Positions 5,614 through 6,351 of a DNA stretch of 6,351 bases are shown here, in pieces; within the stretch, counting starts at the first letter, position 1; each line of letters begins with the position of its first letter. The DNA comes from Betaproteobacteria bacterium (GTDB lineage: Bacteria > Pseudomonadota > Gammaproteobacteria > Burkholderiales > CAIKXV01), in assembly GCA_947456915.1 (NCBI GenBank), contig CANGUQ010000232.1:1-6351 (forward strand). The letters are read 5' to 3'. The notes under the pieces were generated by a model. That model was not told where the DNA came from. It worked only from the letters and a program-made list of their open reading frames with translations, and searched no databases. A program made the position numbers and the translations under genes.

Positions 5614-5618
5614 GAGGT
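5614..5618 (+). promoter_or_regulatory. Ribosome-binding site of the Crp-like gene (GAGGT)
   Basis: GAGGT lies five bases before GTG 5624 and supports that start over the in-frame ATG at 5435, which has no such site. Confidence 0.65.
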
Positions 5619-5623
5619 CCTCC

Positions 5624-6301
5624 GTGCCAGCGCCTTCAGCCGTCCTTTCGACACTTCGCCAGGTCCCGTTCTTTGCGGCCCTTCCCGAGCTGCATCTCGA
5701 ACAGATCGCCGCCAGTGCACGCCAGAAGAAGTTTCCCAAGAGCGCGGTGATCATGTCTCAGGGCGACGAGACCGATTCGATGTACATCATCGCGTCCGGC
5801 CGGATCAAGGTCGTCATCAGCGACGAGGAAGGCAAGGAAGTCATCCTGTCGATGCTCGGACCTGGCCAGTTCTTCGGCGAGATGTCGCTGGTGGACGACC
5901 ATCCCCGATCGGCCAACATCGAGACGATGGAAGTCTCGGAGTTCGTCGTCGTGGGCAAGGAGGACTTCAAGCGCTTTCTCGCGCAGAACTTCGACATGTC
6001 GCTTGCGTTCATGCGTGAACTGGTGCGCCGGTTGCGCGAGGCGGACAAGAAGATCGAGAGCCTCGCGCTGATGGATGTCTACGGGCGCGTTGCGCGCGTG
6101 CTGCTCGACATGGCCGAGCAGACGGTCGACGGCCAGCTGGTCATCAAGCGCCGCCTGACCAAGCAGGACATCGCCCGCATGATCGGTGCCTCGCGGGAGA
6201 TGGTCAGCCGGGTGATGAAGGATCTGGTGGAGATGGACCACGTGAGCTTCCGCGGCCAGGCCATCGTGCTGCACGAGAAGCTCGCCGAAGCGGCGCGCTG
6301 A
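5624..6301 (+). CDS. Crp/Fnr-superfamily transcription regulator
   Basis: A 225-residue DNA-binding regulator from GTG 5624. The N-terminal cNMP-type beta-roll (about 15-120) has the phosphate-binding cassette FFGEMSL with PRSA (Gly85, Glu86, Arg95, Ser96), equivalent to E. coli CRP Gly71, Glu72, Arg82, Ser83. A long dimer helix (about 123-150, ending KKIESLALMDVYGRVA) leads to the winged helix-turn-helix, LTKQDIARMIGASREMVSRVMKDL (178-201). Its recognition helix has Arg191, Glu192 and Arg196, the CRP pattern for TGTGA-type half-sites. At CRP Thr127/Ser128, which contact the adenine, it has Ala140/Asp141, so cAMP may not be the ligand. It has no cysteine, so it is not an iron-sulfur FNR. The open frame extends upstream to ATG 5435 (288 residues), but that part has no family similarity. 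It is divergent from trxB. Confidence 0.94.
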   Translation: MPAPSAVLSTLRQVPFFAALPELHLEQIAASARQKKFPKSAVIMSQGDETDSMYIIASGRIKVVISDEEGKEVILSMLGPGQFFGEMSLVDDHPRSANIETMEVSEFVVVGKEDFKRFLAQNFDMSLAFMRELVRRLREADKKIESLALMDVYGRVARVLLDMAEQTVDGQLVIKRRLTKQDIARMIGASREMVSRVMKDLVEMDHVSFRGQAIVLHEKLAEAAR

Positions 6302-6318
6302 AGGTCCGCCGGAGCAGC

Positions 6319-6338
6319 GCGCGGCAGTCCTGCCGTGC
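6319..6338 (+). terminator. Hairpin downstream of the Crp-like gene
   Basis: CGGCAG (6322-6327) and CTGCCG (6330-6335) are exact reverse complements; three more pairs (one G-U) extend the stem to 6319-6338. It begins 17 bases after the stop codon. No T-run follows, so intrinsic termination is uncertain; it may act with Rho or protect the 3' end. Confidence 0.35.
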
Positions 6339-6351
6339 ACGCGGGCGGACG

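Larger units (their letters stand above)
5004..5623. other. 620-bp non-coding region between divergent trxB and the Crp-like gene
   Basis: No convincing gene is visible. From left to right it holds the trxB leader and promoter (to about 5033), the dyad at 5076-5093, a ten-base palindrome GTCACGTGAC at 5242-5251, a small GCAGG-GTG-CCTGC hairpin at 5313-5325, an AGGAGG (5326-5331) before a 33-codon open frame of doubtful status, two GTGACG copies 11 bp apart (5371 and 5382), a promoter-like TATACT (5426-5431), and a leader of about 186 nt with two GC-rich stem-loops and an A-rich stretch near 5571-5590. Longer open frames crossing it lack family similarity and use codons rare in the flanking genes (AGA, TTA, ATA). 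Confidence 0.6.

Noticed and set aside
5435..5623. 63-residue N-terminal extension of the Crp-like regulator
   Set aside because: The ATG at 5435 falls at the predicted transcription start, lacks a ribosome-binding site, and the segment is not conserved-looking; GTG 5624 has GAGGT at good spacing and leads straight into family sequence.
1..6351. Mobile element, CRISPR, tRNA/rRNA or defence system
   Set aside because: No transposase, integrase, array-like repeats, tRNA-like cloverleaf, nuclease-helicase genes or compositional break was seen; all genes belong to core metabolic or regulatory families.

Overview
The window is a 6.35 kb piece of GC-rich chromosome whose proteins look most like those of Betaproteobacteria. 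The evidence is the P-II sequence, the nadE-glnB and trxB-smr gene pairs, and a cysteine-free Crp-type regulator. This is an inference from recognised protein families and gene order; genus cannot be fixed. There is no sign of an insertion sequence, prophage, CRISPR array, tRNA or rRNA, and all six genes have intact frames. It reads as ordinary core chromosome, not an accessory island.

Layout: (1) bases 1-1207, minus strand: a FemAB-like/GNAT acyltransferase family protein of unknown substrate (COG3146/DUF482 type), cut by the left edge close to its natural end. (2) Bases 1231-3289, plus strand: nadE, the glutamine-dependent NAD+ synthetase, followed 46 bp later by glnB, the P-II nitrogen/carbon sensor. 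The divergent acyltransferase and nadE genes are separated by only 23 bp, which hold overlapping -10-like elements for both directions and no Shine-Dalgarno sequence for either gene. (3) Bases 3339-5003, minus strand: trxB (thioredoxin reductase), then 30 bp later an Smr-domain protein resembling the ribosome-collision nuclease SmrB. This pair converges on glnB across 49 bp. (4) Bases 5004-5623: a 620 bp non-coding stretch with the trxB promoter, a perfect 6-6-6 dyad, repeated GTGACG motifs, a probable promoter for the next gene, and a leader with two consecutive predicted stem-loops. (5) Bases 5624-6301, plus strand: a Crp/Fnr-superfamily regulator with a cNMP-type domain and a Crp-like recognition helix, followed by a hairpin.

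Functionally the window joins NAD+ synthesis and nitrogen sensing (nadE-glnB), thiol redox balance and possibly translation quality control (trxB-smr), and a global-type regulator. The nadE-glnB pairing is the most meaningful link, because P-II proteins are known to regulate a glutamine-dependent NadE in Azospirillum. I found no convincing new multi-gene system. The points most worth a second look are regulatory: the compact bidirectional, possibly leaderless promoter; the structured leader and repeated motifs before the Crp-like gene; and the altered ligand-contact residues in that regulator.
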